A stretch of DNA of 64,000 nt from Malus domestica (lineage: Eukaryota > Streptophyta > Magnoliopsida > Rosales > Rosaceae). The translations under genes were made by a program, and so were the position numbers. The DNA lies in NCBI RefSeq assembly GCF_042453785.1, contig NC_091664.1:9459001-9523000 (forward strand), read 5' to 3'. Below the pieces are notes generated by a model. That model did no database searches. It worked only from the letters and a program-made list of their open reading frames with translations, and was not told the origin of the DNA. Of this stretch, positions 38,206-49,487 are shown one piece after another; within the stretch, counting starts at the first letter, position 1; every line of letters starts with the position of its first letter.

Positions 38206-38399
38206 TTTTTTAATGTTTCGATTATGACAGTGGTAGACCCTAATAGAAGAATGTGACCTAAAATCATCAGCTAGCTACTTAGAGTTAACTTGAGGAGCAA
38301 GGCTCCGAATAGCCTTGAGTTTATTATGTTCATTATTATCAAATCATAAATTTACATGTAGATTTTCATAAGTTATCTACGTAAAATTCAAATTTCACC

Positions 38400-40450
38400 T
38401 AGAGCCAATGACCACAGATATTGGACTTGTTACATTATAACTTGCAGAAAACCATCTCAAATATCCTTGTGTCTGGATATTATTATCGTTGTCAAGTGCA
38501 GTAAATTCCACCTAGTACATAATCGTCTGGTTAACCTCCGTGAATGTCAGCACCTGAGGGAGTCACGTTCATGATCGTATTACTTGGTACTAAAAGATCC
38601 GAGTTGTAAGCTGAATTACCCAGGCCAACATTCCTCAGCCTTTGTGTAAAGCACAGACTTGGTGATGCAATACACGACATTAAACATAGTTTTTATATTA
38701 AATTTGATTGTTTGCGGCTTTTCATATTTCAAATCTATATTTTATTAGGTTTCTAGTAACTATAATCGTTAGTAATAAGTATTTATCCTACCAATGTTTG
38801 TAATCTCTCTATTTAAAGGACTCCGTATGTATGTTTAGGAAGACTTGAATGAATTAAAATATATTTTGCATTGTGAAGTGAGTGATTTCTCCTTCCCCAA
38901 TCAAGCATTTGGCTCGGTCGTGTGAGCGAATCCACGATTAGCGACGTGAGCTAGCTCCGTTGCCCTTGGTTGAGCGAATCCCAGGTTATCTATTCCCCTC
39001 TCCTTGATACCTTGGTTCTGTCCTGCATCAAGTGGCATCAAAGCAGGTTTTCCGCTGCAGTTGAAGACCATGGCTGTGATTTACAATCTGTTTGAAGAGC
39101 ACACTGTCGAAGAAACTAGTTTCGTCGATTGGAATTTACCACCAATTTACGATGAGTACATTGATGAAGACGAAGTCAATAGTTGTTTTGTGAATGAAGT
39201 TGATGAGGATGAGGTAAGCAAGTTATACTCCTCAAGTTTGTATAATTTCTTAGAAGATGATATTGTTATTCACGTGATCAATGAGATTCTTGAATGCAGT
39301 TTCTTGAATGTTGAGCACCAAGTAAAGATTGTGGATGTGAAGGAAACTTTACGGTTTATGAGCGAGGTGGTAAATTCAGACTTAATTAATGCACAACTTC
39401 TACAATGATAAAAAAATGATGAATAATTCGGTTGTGTTTCTTCTATGGTGCCGATTTGAGAGCAGTTCACTGTTTCTTGGGGCATGGTGGTTATCTATTT
39501 TTTGGTGTAATTCAAGCCACACAAGTATGAATGCAGTCCTCTGGTTGTAGATCGTGGTTGAGCCCCAGACCATTTGCTTTCGAAGTGTTGACATGTCCTG
39601 CACCAATTGCAAAGATATTCCCAGTTTTGTTCCATTAATCAACAACGGGCCTGTCTGCAAGATTTAGAACATTCGCAGTTGTCATGATGGCGGATTTGAT
39701 GACCAATCAGGGTGTAACTTCTTGAGCAAGGCTGCGATTCCACCTAGGTGAAGAGTTAAAGTTGAGGTACCCGAAATTATGTTAAATGTTGGCTTAGGAG
39801 AAGGAAGTGTGGAGTTGTCTACTGATTCGAGCCATGCTGCCAGGATGTCAACACCAGGTCCAATGATGTTAGGTTACAGAATTCCGTGGCTTGTAGTGTT
39901 TGGCCCTCTTGATGAAAAGGATGCGATCTCGGGATGAAGTGCGTCTCTGTTGCCATTGGACAAGATTGTGGCTGTAGGTTGTGAGTTTATGTTTAATATT
40001 ATGTCGGTTGTTCTTGTTCCAACTGTGAGAATCCGTGAGAGCTCATTTGACAGAGAACCGGGTTCAAAACCAGAGTTTCCAGCTGCAGAGCTGACAAAAA
40101 CTCCCTTTTGAGTTGCTCCAAATGCAGCTTGCAATCACATCCTCATACAAAGGAATTGTGGGACAGCCAACTGAGAGGGATAGCACGTCCACTCCATCCT
40201 CAACCACAACATCCATTGCAGCCAAAACATAACCTTCAGCACACTCAAACTCAGAGACTTTGTACATTGCCAAGTGAGCATGATGAGCCATGCCAGTAGC
40301 TGTGCCATTGGCCTCTCCAAACATGCTGGCACCTTACCCGAAATTTCCTGCAGTTGTGCTAGATGTGTCGCTCCCATCGCCATCTTGGTCAATTGGAGGT
40401 TTTGGATTAGGTATGCCTTTGCCTGTGCCAATGAAATTTCTTGCACCAAA
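38400..40450 (-). pseudogene. SBT pseudogene, 5'-truncated, PA region deleted, split by an LTR element
   Basis: Read on the minus strand it starts at ARNFIGTGKG (about 40444), so signal peptide, prodomain and the Asp region are absent. The His block reads DGDGSDTSST instead of [10 protein letters not shown]. After TVGTRTTDI the PA domain is gone and the frame resumes at NINSQPTATIL and FSSRGPN. The Ser block is degraded (the GTSMSC motif is lost near 39770). Frame changes follow at the PADIF-like and DPGLIYD-like blocks. The Fn-III region is cut at about 39398 by a retroelement piece (38663-39398) and resumes at 38400-38662. Its 5' edge is fused directly to the neighbouring SBT pseudogene at 40446. 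Confidence 0.88.
38663..39398 (+). mobile_element. LTR retrotransposon fragment: 5' LTR, PBS and start of internal region
   Basis: The LTR runs about 38663-39030 and has matching TGATG...CATCA ends. Two bases later comes TGGCATCAAAGC (39033-39044), a two-mismatch version of the initiator-Met-tRNA primer-binding site TGGTATCAGAGC. From the ATG at 39070 an acidic frame (WNLPPIYDEYIDEDEV...) runs to 39408; it resembles acidic gag-neighbouring regions of plant LTR elements but I could not place it firmly. The 3' part and second LTR are missing. Confidence 0.7.
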
Positions 40451-43400
40451 ATTATGTTAGGGTGTGATCTCTTGAGCAACACTGCAATGCTACTCAGGTG
40501 AGGACTTAACATTGAGGTACCCGAAATTATGTTAAATGACACCTTAGGATTAGGAAGTGCGACATTGTCCACTGATTTAGCCAAGCAGCTAGGATTTTAA
40601 TGCTTAACGTCGGGTCCAATGATGTTGGGTTTCAAAATTGAAGGGCTTGTGCGGCTTGGTCGTCTTGATAAAAAGAAGGCGACCCTAGGAGCAAGAGCAT
40701 CTCCAAGTACAGTGTCATATGAGTTGAGCTTCTCATCTTGTTATTTTAGTATTGTTTTAGCAGTACTTGCTCCAACTATGAGGAACGATAAGGCCTCATT
40801 ACTAGACTTTCCAATTCCATGGCTAACGAGAATTCCTCTTTTCGTTGCTACAAATGCACTAATTGCAATATATCATCGTAAAACGGAAGTGTGGGACCTC
40901 CAATTGAGGCCAGCTAAGATGTCACCGGACCTACAATGCAAAATGAGCACAAGGTGCCTTGCCATTTGACTTTCCAAACATGCTAAGCCCCTTGCACAAA
41001 ATTTCCAGCAGATGTGTTAGATGTTGCAGCATAAACATGTTGCTAATGAAGATCAAAGGAAGTGAATTGCATCACATTGCAGTTCAAAATGAATTGAAGT
41101 GTTCTTAGTTTAAGTTTGAACTTATAAGTTGAATGTAATTGATAACTAGGATTAAAACATCCAAACGATGGAGAGCGTGCCATCTATCCAAATCTGTTAA
41201 GTTTTTAAGTAGTCCCATGTGGAGCACGTGAGCACTCTTACACGAGTGAGGTGTTCTGTTCATTTCCTTCACACCTTATGTATCTGTGTGTGATCGAATG
41301 CCTCTGTAATCGAATCCAAGAGGAATAGAAAGAGAGCAATGTACTCTCCAAGTTTTACAGCACCGCTGTTCATCTTAGTGTGCTTCATTTTTTTTTCCTT
41401 CCAAAAAACTCATTTTTCTGAGTGAGGTCTATGCTAGATGCAATATGTGCATTTCTAAACCAGAAGGTTTTGAAGAAAAAAAGAATCAGACATGGGAGCT
41501 TGTTGATAGGTCTATTGAGAAACAATGATCGGTGTAAAATGGGTTTTCAAAACCAAATTGAACTTGGATGGTACAATTCAGAAGCATAAAGTCAGATTGG
41601 TTGCCAAAAGGCTATTCATAGAAGCCTGGTATTGGCTTCAACGAAACCTTTGCCCCAGTTGCAAGGCTTGACACAATCAGAACCCTGATTGTTCTTGATG
41701 CACAGAGAAATTGGAAGCTATGTGAGTTGGATGTGAGTCTGCATTTTTGAATGGTGTTCTACAAGAAGAGGCTTATGTTAATCATCCAGATAGTTTGGTA
41801 AAGTCTGGAACTGAAGACAAGGTGTATAGATTGAAGAAGGCTCTCTATGGGCTAAAACAAGTACCCAAAGGTTGGTATGATGAGATAAATACTCATCTAC
41901 TAAGCTGTGGTTTTCAAAGGAGTCCTAGTGAAGCCACATTATATATCAAACTGAGAAATGAGGAATCACTGATTGTATCCATCTATGTGTATGACATTGT
42001 GTATATTGGAAGCTATGCAATGTAGATTGAAGAATTCAAACAGGATATGATGAAGAAATATGAAATGACTGATCTTGGATTGCTCTATCATTTCCTTGGA
42101 ATGGGAATTGTCTAAGGTGAACTAGTATATTCATAAACCAAAAGAAGTATGCTCTTGCTCTTAGGGATAAATTTGACTTGAAGGATGATTTTAAACCAGT
42201 GAGTATACCTCTTCTTGTGAATGAGAAAGCGAAGAAGAAAGATGGAAGTGAAACTGCAGATGAAGCTCTTTATAGGAAAATGGTTAGTAGCTTGTTGTAC
42301 TTGACAACTACTAGACCTGATATATTCTCAAGATTCATGCACAACCCTACCAAAAAATACTTTGGGACGGCTAAAAGAGTACTAAGGTACATTAAGGGAA
42401 TCTTGAATTATGGAATTGAATATGTCAAAGGTAAGAAGGCAATGATTGTTGGCTAATGTGATAGTGATCGAAGAAGTGGTGAGAATGATTTGAAAAGCAC
42501 ATTAGGATATGCATTTTCCTTTGGAAGTGGCATTTTCTCTTAGACTTCAGTAAAGCAACACAACGTAGCACTCTCCACTGTAGAAGTTGAGTATGTAAGT
42601 GCATCTGAAGCCACAACTCAAGCAATTTGGCTTATGTTTGTCTTGGAAGATTTTGGTGAGTTGCAAACTAAGGCAACGTCATTGTATTATGACAACAGCT
42701 TTGCCATTGCCATGACAATGAACCATGTTGCCATGACAAGGAACCATGTGTTTCACTAGAGGTCCAAGCATATCAACCGAAGGTATCATTTCATTAGGGA
42801 AGCTTTGCAGAACAATGTGATTGACTTGGTGTACTGCAAATCTGAAGAACAACTTGCAAACATATTCACCAAAGCTTTACCTAAAGAAAGGTTCAATTAT
42901 CTTAGAGGAATGCTTGGAGTCAAATCAGCAACAACCTTAGAAGGGAGTGTTGTAGCATAAGGATGTTGCTGATGAAGATCAAAGGAGGTGAATTGAATTC
43001 ACAGTGCAGTTCAAAATGAATTGAAGTGTTCTTAGTTTAGGTTTGAAGCTTATAAGCTGAATGTAATTAATGACTAGGATTAAAACATTTAAACGATGGA
43101 GATGTGCCATCTGGCCAAGTTGGTTAAGTTGGTTAAGTTTGTTAAGTATACCCGTGTGAAGCACGTGAGCACTCGTACACGAGTGAGGCGTGTGGCTCCC
43201 CAACATTTATATTTTGTCCTATTCATTTCCTTCACAACTCATGTATGTGTGTGTGACCAAATGCCTCTGTAATCGAATCCAGGTAACGTTATCTCGGGAT
43301 GAAGCGTCAAAAACCCTTCTTTGTTTTGCATTGCTTTCACTTCCTCCAGTGTCAGTTTTGCTGCAAATCAAGTGACCACACTGCGTTATGCATGAGCTAT

Positions 43401-43870
43401 CCTCTTCTGGCTTGCGTTTGTAGTAGCTAAGGCAAAACTGACTGATACCAACTGTCTAAATCTTATTCTACAGAAAATTTCGAAAAGACTGGCTTTTCGA
43501 AAAAAAACAAAGTAAGTTTGGAGGTTATTTTGCTCCTATTGTGGAACTGTTAGGATCCTCTATGCTTCTTTACTCAATGTACAAGGAACTGTAACTTTCT
43601 ATTAAGCAATACAACTTTTACAATGACTTCTTTTATGTAAAAGACTTACTATTTATAGTAGCAGATAACAACTTAGCTACTAAGACCTTCTTATTAGTTA
43701 CAATCAGTAACTAAGCAATATTACAACTGCCACATTGTGATGATGCCAAGTGGCATCATCTCAGAAAATACTAGTGATGAAAAAAGCATGATCAAAATAA
43801 AACCTTTTTAGAAATATATGACATGCAACGTTGCGCCATTTTTCTTCTCCGTCTTTTAATTTGGTCAAAG
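40446..43870 (-). pseudogene. SBT pseudogene, PA-less, interrupted by a copia element
   Basis: N-terminal remnants lie at 43286-43870: expected ATG changed to ACG near 43858, hydrophobic signal sequence, a foreign insert of about 220 bp (43555-43770), then FAAKLTLEEVKAMQNKEGF. The region with the catalytic Asp and His is deleted where the copia element (41022-43281) sits. It resumes at NTSAGNFVQG (about 41010), then many stops; after VGAST the PA domain is replaced by the short linker [16 protein letters not shown] followed by DALAP. The Ser block GTSMLSPHLSS (about 40500) is followed by SHPN, where the copy ends and is fused to the next pseudogene. The linker matches that of the copy at 44163-49420. 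Confidence 0.85.
41022..43281 (+). mobile_element. Defective copia-type retrotransposon with two LTRs
   Basis: LTR-like ends TGTTG...ATCCA: left 41022-41318, right 42948-43281, clearly homologous but diverged (297 and 334 bp). A purine tract GAAGGGAG precedes the right LTR. Between them is a decayed pol: WVFKTKLN, then [17 protein letters not shown] at about 41845, the reverse-transcriptase active-site region reading YVYD instead of YVDD (about 41983), and RNase H phrases, with many stops. Gag and integrase are absent. No target duplication: the flanking SBT sequence lacks about 90 codons here. The small segment 41319-41410 may be internal sequence. Confidence 0.85.
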
Positions 43871-44162
43871 CAAAAACTTGGATGAATCAGGGCTTGTTTA
43901 TATAAATTAAGAGTGGGTTTCTAAATGCTTCTGTGAGTTTTTATACGCCAGATGGGGATCAATGCAGTTTCAAGTTCTGGTGGTCAAGTTGGACCTGGAT
44001 AAATTGCAGAAGAAAGTTAATTGCGTTACATGTTCGTATCATGCATCATTATTCTTTGTAGAAAATCGTAGGTACATTACCTACGAGTCTACGACATAGG
44101 TCATAGCCCGAATGAAATAGTGAGCCTTAACAGATGGGCTTCTACAACTATAAGACCAAATT
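43871..44162. other. Spacer between two SBT pseudogenes
   Basis: Short AT-rich spacer with no gene recognised. Confidence 0.5.
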
Positions 44163-44661
44163 TTAATCTTCCGGAGTGTCAAAGATGACAGCTATAGGGG
44201 TAGTAACATTATGCTTATCAGAAAACCATCTCAAGTATCCCTGACCATAAGGTACACCATCTTTACCAGCACCGTCTTGTGCGATAAAGTCGACACGGTA
44301 TGTAATCTCCTGGTTAACCTTTGTGAATGTAAGAACCTGCGGATTCACACTCATCCCCATTTGGTGTGGTACGAAAAGATCCAAGTTTACGTTGAAGTAG
44401 CCGGGCCAACGTTCTTCACAGCCCTTGTATAGTACTGGGACTGAGTCTGATTGGGACCTGCTTTAATAGAAAATGAAGGGTAATTGAGCTGTGCTTCTGG
44501 CATTACTCCAACTTCCGAGCATTTAACAGTTTGTTGGGTGATGATCTTAATCGCTGTTTCATTGTAATTCAAACCGCACAAGTAAGGAAAGTAATCCTCT
44601 GGTTTTATGTCGAAGATGAGCCCTGGGTCATTTGCCTTTGCAGGGTTAACATGGCCAGCAC

Positions 44662-45389
44662 TGTTGTGCGGAAGCGTCAAATATGAAACCAATAAGCTAA
44701 TACGGTAAAATATGACAAGACAAATAATCCAAAGAACACAATAATTTATACTGGTTCGGCGTAAGCCTACGTCCAGTTCCGAGACGGCGAGGAAATTCCA
44801 CTAATATCAAAAGGAGATTACAAATAGAGTTCAACACTCAAACCCAAATCTCACATACACCCAATAGCTCTCACTCTCACAAAGAACAAATGGAGAAGAT
44901 GGAAACATATACCAAATTCCTTCTCTCCCAATAGCCACAAAATGTAGTACAATTATCTTTGGTTCAGTGATCACTAACAAAGGGAAGAATAGAAAACAGC
45001 AACCTTTCTATTTTTCTCTCTAATCTGCCATTTTTTCTTTTCTCGGCTTCTCCTCAAACATATAGCAGCTGCTGCCTTGAAAATACCAAAAGAAAAGCTC
45101 TTGACTTTTCTTCCCTGAGCCAACATCCTAACAAATTACATCATTGCTGCCTTTTCTCTTTTTTGCTTGCTTTCGGCTGCACTTCTTTTCTGCTACCTTT
45201 CTGCTGCTTTTCTGCAGCTTGTCTTCTGACCAAAAGGCATGAATTGCCTTATATAAGGCTGGTGCCTTTTTAATTAATACCCTAGCTGTCATGTGGCTTT
45301 CACATGGGTAACAAAAGGCCAAACCTATTTGGGCTTGAGACAAAAAAAAAACTAAAGGCCCAAGAAGTATTGAGCCACAAAATCCAACA
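44662..45389 (-). repeat. 3' LTR of the gag-only copia element
   Basis: 728 bp, beginning TGTTGTGCGG and ending AATCCAACA on the plus strand, equal in length and, where compared, in sequence to 47268-47995. Followed on the plus strand by atctccaccttggcg, the complement of the polypurine tract. Confidence 0.93.
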
Positions 45390-46354
45390 ATCTCCACCTT
45401 GGCGAAATTCCCGAAAGCAACTCAGAGTTGACTCAACAATCATCATAAGCACCCAAAATACGAACTACAGACAACGGAAGCTAAATCAAATTCACCAAAC
45501 TTTCCGGTACTCATAACAATTTCCACCTCGACTCAAACTGTACCAAAGCCAAAGAAAGTGAACATTTCTCTACCGTCTTCTCCAAATTTGCAAACCATAA
45601 GTGCCTTGATCAAAACAAAAGTGATTCAAACGAAGAACTGAAATTCTTCAATATCACCAACAAAAGATCAAGCACACCATACCAAAATTGGACACACAAC
45701 GAACTCCACCTGCTCACAAACACCATGGTTTTAAACTGCACCAATAGACTCATTCACATAGCATGGCACATTCTCCAAATCAAAACTGATTACAAATTTG
45801 GCAACAAGGTCTCACATACCACATACAAAAAATATGCCCTTCACTCAAGTTTACCATCATCACATGAGCACCAACAGGACAACCAAAATTTCAAATTCAA
45901 ATAATCAGCAGGAGATCCAAAACCATACCTCAACTGGAGTCTTCAAGAAAACTAATTGCAGATGATGGAGACCAACAGACCAAATAGCAGTGGCAAACAA
46001 ATCCAACCAAATGTCCATAGACCAAAGTTAGAAAGCATATGACTTGCCTTCTACAAGAGGGTTCCACACAAATGTTCTGCAGTGCATGTGGTGTCTCCAA
46101 AATAGTGTGGTGTCTCACTAACCAAACTTGCAGAACTTAACAAATTGGCCCTCACTAAATTCAACTTTACCAAAAAAGCAAAACCATACCAATATCCAAA
46201 ACAATAAAAACACCGATGAAGAGCAACTGACATAACACAAACATACATAGAGGCTACTAAGCAACTTTCTCAAATCATAACAAAGAGTCCTTACAAACTC
46301 TTAAATCTCCATATGTAGCAGAGAGATTTAAGAGTACCCACAACACCAGATTCC

Positions 46355-46385
<31 letters not shown>

Positions 46386-46409
46386 CAAATCTGGTGTAGC
46401 CAACTGTCA

Positions 46410-47222
46410 TCATAGAACAAAGTCGAAGTCGTCATCGACGACATTCGCACTCGCACCAGCATTATCTTTCAGTTTTGGGCAATCAACTTTCCAATGCCCT
46501 TCCTTGCGACAATAGTTGCATGTGTTGTTTCTGGTCTTAGACTTCGATCTCAAATTTCCTTTATTACTCCCTGAACCATATTCCCTATCTCTGCCTCTTG
46601 CTATCAAAGCCTCAGAATGAGAATCATTCAAATTTCCAAATACTTTGTTCTTTAACTCTCTTGAATTCAAAGCAGCTTTTACATTCTCCATACAAATAGA
46701 ATCTCTCCCATATAACAAAGTTTCAACAAAATTCGCATACGAAGGAGGTAAAGAACACAACAAAATCAAAGATTGATCCTCATCATTAATTTTATTATCC
46801 ATACTTTTCAAATCCATAATAACCTTATTAAACTCATCAAGATGGTTTTGAATAGGTGTACCTTCAGTCATACGGAGAGTGTACAAACGTTGCTTCAAAT
46901 ACAAACGATTGGTGAGGGATTTGGTCATGTATATACTCTCCAACTTAAGCCACAAACCAGCTGCAGTAGTTTCATTTTCCATCTCACGAAGAACTTCATC
47001 AGATAGTGATAACATAATTGCACTATGTGCTCGATTCAAAGCGTCTTCTTTTTCTTCAGCAGACCAATCTTGTGGCAAGGCTTCCACACCCTGTAGCGCC
47101 TTAAGCAACCCTTGTTGAACTAGCACAGCTCGCATCTTAACCCTCCACAGGCTAAAATCATTCCTCCCATTGAATTTTTCAATATCATATTTCACCGACA
47201 TATTCGAAGGTTTCATAGACAT
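46410..47222 (-). CDS. Copia-type Gag polyprotein (retrotransposon)
   Basis: 270 aa from the ATG at 47222 (the frame is open a little further up). It has the copia Gag layout: FNGRNDFSLWRVKMRAVL near the start, ALWLKLE-like GLWLKLESIY in the middle, the LYTLRM...HLDEFNK block, and a single zinc knuckle CNYCRKEGHWKVDC near residue 245. It ends shortly after in an acidic tail (DDDFDFVL). Gag forms the particle that packages element RNA. No pol follows. The frame is intact, which agrees with a recent insertion. Confidence 0.93.
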   Translation of the reverse strand: MSMKPSNMSVKYDIEKFNGRNDFSLWRVKMRAVLVQQGLLKALQGVEALPQDWSAEEKEDALNRAHSAIMLSLSDEVLREMENETTAAGLWLKLESIYMTKSLTNRLYLKQRLYTLRMTEGTPIQNHLDEFNKVIMDLKSMDNKINDEDQSLILLCSLPPSYANFVETLLYGRDSICMENVKAALNSRELKNKVFGNLNDSHSEALIARGRDREYGSGSNKGNLRSKSKTRNNTCNYCRKEGHWKVDCPKLKDNAGASANVVDDDFDFVL

Positions 47223-47253
47223 ATTAGTACAAAGCCCCAAGTCGAAACCCGGA

Positions 47254-47265
47254 GCTCTGATACCA
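47254..47265 (-). other. Primer-binding site of the gag-only element
   Basis: TGGTATCAGAGC on the minus strand, complementary to the 3' end of initiator Met tRNA, two bases from the 5' LTR border at 47268. Confidence 0.9.
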
Positions 47266-47267
47266 CT

Positions 47268-47995
47268 TGTTGTGCGGAAGCGTCAAATATGAAACCAATA
47301 AGCTAATACGGTAAAATATGACAAGACAAATAATCCAAAGAACACAATAATTTATACTGGTTCGGCGTAAGCCTACGTCCAGTTCCGAGACGGCGAGGAA
47401 ATTCCACTAATATCAAAAGGAGATTACAAATAGAGTTCAACACTCAAACCCAAATCTCACATACACCCAATAGCTCTCACTCTCACAAAGAACAAATGGA
47501 GAAGATGGAAACATATACCAAATTCCTTCTCTCCCAATAGCCACAAAATGTAGTACAATTATCTTTGGTTCAGTGATCACTAACAAAGGGAAGAATAGAA
47601 AACAGCAACCTTTCTATTTTTCTCTCTAATCTGCCATTTTTTCTTTTCTCGGCTTCTCCTCAAACATATAGCAGCTGCTGCCTTGAAAATACCAAAAGAA
47701 AAGCTCTTGACTTTTCTTCCCTGAGCCAACATCCTAACAAATTACATCATTGCTGCCTTTTCTCTTTTTTGCTTGCTTTCGGCTGCACTTCTTTTCTGCT
47801 ACCTTTCTGCTGCTTTTCTGCAGCTTGTCTTCTGACCAAAAGGCATGAATTGCCTTATATAAGGCTGGTGCCTTTTTAATTAATACCCTAGCTGTCATGT
47901 GGCTTTCACATGGGTAACAAAAGGCCAAACCTATTTGGGCTTGAGACAAAAAAAAAACTAAAGGCCCAAGAAGTATTGAGCCACAAAATCCAACA
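47268..47995 (-). repeat. 5' LTR of the gag-only copia element
   Basis: 728 bp, paired with 44662-45389. The minus-strand 5' end TGTTGGATTTTG carries the promoter region. Encoded nonsense frames in the two LTRs are identical over at least about 85 codons. Confidence 0.93.
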
Positions 47996-49487
47996 AGCAC
48001 CAATTGCAAAGACGTCCACGGGGAAAAGCCCTTGGTCAATGATGGGCTTGCCTGCGAGGTTTAGTACATCAGCGGTTGTCATGATGGCAGATTTAATAGC
48101 AGCTGGAGACCAGTCAGGGTGTGATTTCTTGATCAAAGCTGCAATGCCGCTTAGGTGAGGAGTTGCCATTGAGGTACCTGAAATTATGTTAAATGTTGCC
48201 TTAGGATTAGGAGGTGTGGCATTGTCCACTGATTCAGGCCATGCTGCTAGGATGTCAACACCGGGTCCAGTGATGTCAGGTTTCAAAATTCCAGGGCTTG
48301 ATCTGCTTGGTCCTCGTGAAGAAAAGTGAGCGACCTTGGGAGCAAGTGCATCTCTGATTATACTGCCATAGGTGTTGAGCTTCTCATCTTCCGATTTAAG
48401 TATTCTATCAGTGGTACTTGCTCCAACTGTGAGAATCCATGGGGCCTCATTTGATAAAGATTTATGGTGATTTCCTGCTCCGTTATTTCCAGCCGCACAG
48501 CTGAAAAATATTCCTTTTTTAATTGCTGCAAATGCACCGATTGCAATCACATCATTGTAGAAAGGAAGTGAGGGGCCTCCAAGTGAAAGGGAAAGCACGT
48601 CCAAGCCATCTTCAACAGCAGCATCAAGACCAGCTAAAATGTCGCCGTACGTACAACCACGCCCATAACAGACTTTGTACATTGCCAAGTAAGCATAAGG
48701 TGCCATGCCTACAGCCGTACCATTGGCCTCTCCAATACGCTGGCACCTTCCACAAAATTTCCAGCAGCGGTGCTAGAAGTGTGGGTGCCATGGCCAACAA
48801 GATCAAATGGATTTCCTGTAATATTCCCTTCTTCTGCACCTACGAAATTTTGTGCACCAATGAGCTTGTTGTTGCACACTGTTCCATTGAAGTCGCACTT
48901 GCCCTTCCATTTAGCTGGAGGAGGGGGTACTCCTTCATCACTGAATGAAGGATGATCGGGTCCAATGCCTGTATCCTAGAGTCCTATTATCACACCTTCA
49001 CCGTAATTTGCTTGTGGAAAGTCCGCATCCTTGGTTTAACCCCAAGAAGTCAGGACTATGAGTAGTTAGCAAAGGAACCGTTTTCTCGAGATGAGCCGAC
49101 AAAAACCCTTCTTTGTTTTCCATTGCTTTCACTTCCTCTGGTGTCAGTTTAGCTGCAAATCCAGTGACCACACTGCAGTAGGCATGAACGATCCTCTGCT
49201 GGTTTAAGTTTGCCGTAGTTTCAGGCAAAAATGACTGATACCAACTATCTAAATCTGATTCTTCAGAAAATTTCGAGGAGGCCGGCTTTTCGAGAAAAAC
49301 AATGTAAGTTTGAAGGCTATTTTTTTCCTCTTGTGCAACTGCCTTTGATAAGTAAAACATGATCAAAGTAAAACCAAGAAGATATATGACATGCGTTGGT
49401 GCACCTTTTTTGTTCTCCATCTTTTAATTTGGTTGAAAGAAGAACTTTGGAAGTAAAAAAGATGTGTTAGTCTACCATTTAAATACG

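Larger units (their letters stand above)
44662..47995 (-). mobile_element. Gag-only (TR-GAG type) copia element with identical-looking LTRs
   Basis: LTRs: 44662-45389 and 47268-47995, both 728 bp; no difference was seen in the parts compared by eye. Ends are TGTTG...CAACA. A perfect 5-bp duplication AGCAC flanks it (44657-44661 and 47996-48000). It is transcribed on the minus strand: the primer-binding site TGGTATCAGAGC is next to the right LTR (47254-47265) and a purine tract AAGGTGGAGAT abuts the other LTR. Between them is one gag gene (46410-47222) and about 1 kb of non-coding DNA; protease, integrase and reverse transcriptase are absent, so it needs help from another element. It is inserted in an SBT pseudogene. 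Confidence 0.95.
44163..49420 (-). pseudogene. SBT pseudogene split by a young 3.3 kb retroelement
   Basis: Starts with a good ATG at 49420 and a normal signal peptide and prodomain (QTYIVFLEKP). At about 49010 the frame shifts and a TAG replaces the codon before the catalytic Asp (GL-stop-DTG). GHGTHTSST is intact, but a missing base near 48737 shifts the frame again. From 48706 the frame is long and open: [13 protein letters not shown], then a short linker [13 protein letters not shown] in place of the PA domain, then FSSRGPS and [11 protein letters not shown] (Ser kept, but SCP changed to ATP). The retroelement 44662-47995 breaks the copy at GAGHVNP; the Fn-III domain continues at 44163-44656 with one further shift near 44385. 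Confidence 0.93.

Noticed and set aside
42178..42456. Independent gene
   Set aside because: It is a readable piece of the decayed copia pol; stops and shifts surround it.
45128..45397. Protein-coding frame repeated at 47734-48039
   Set aside because: Both lie inside the two LTRs of the gag-only element; the identical frames only reflect LTR identity.
47906..48706. Separate intact protease gene of 266 codons
   Set aside because: It is the middle part of a broken SBT copy; upstream it lacks the Asp region in frame and downstream it runs into the LTR of an inserted element.
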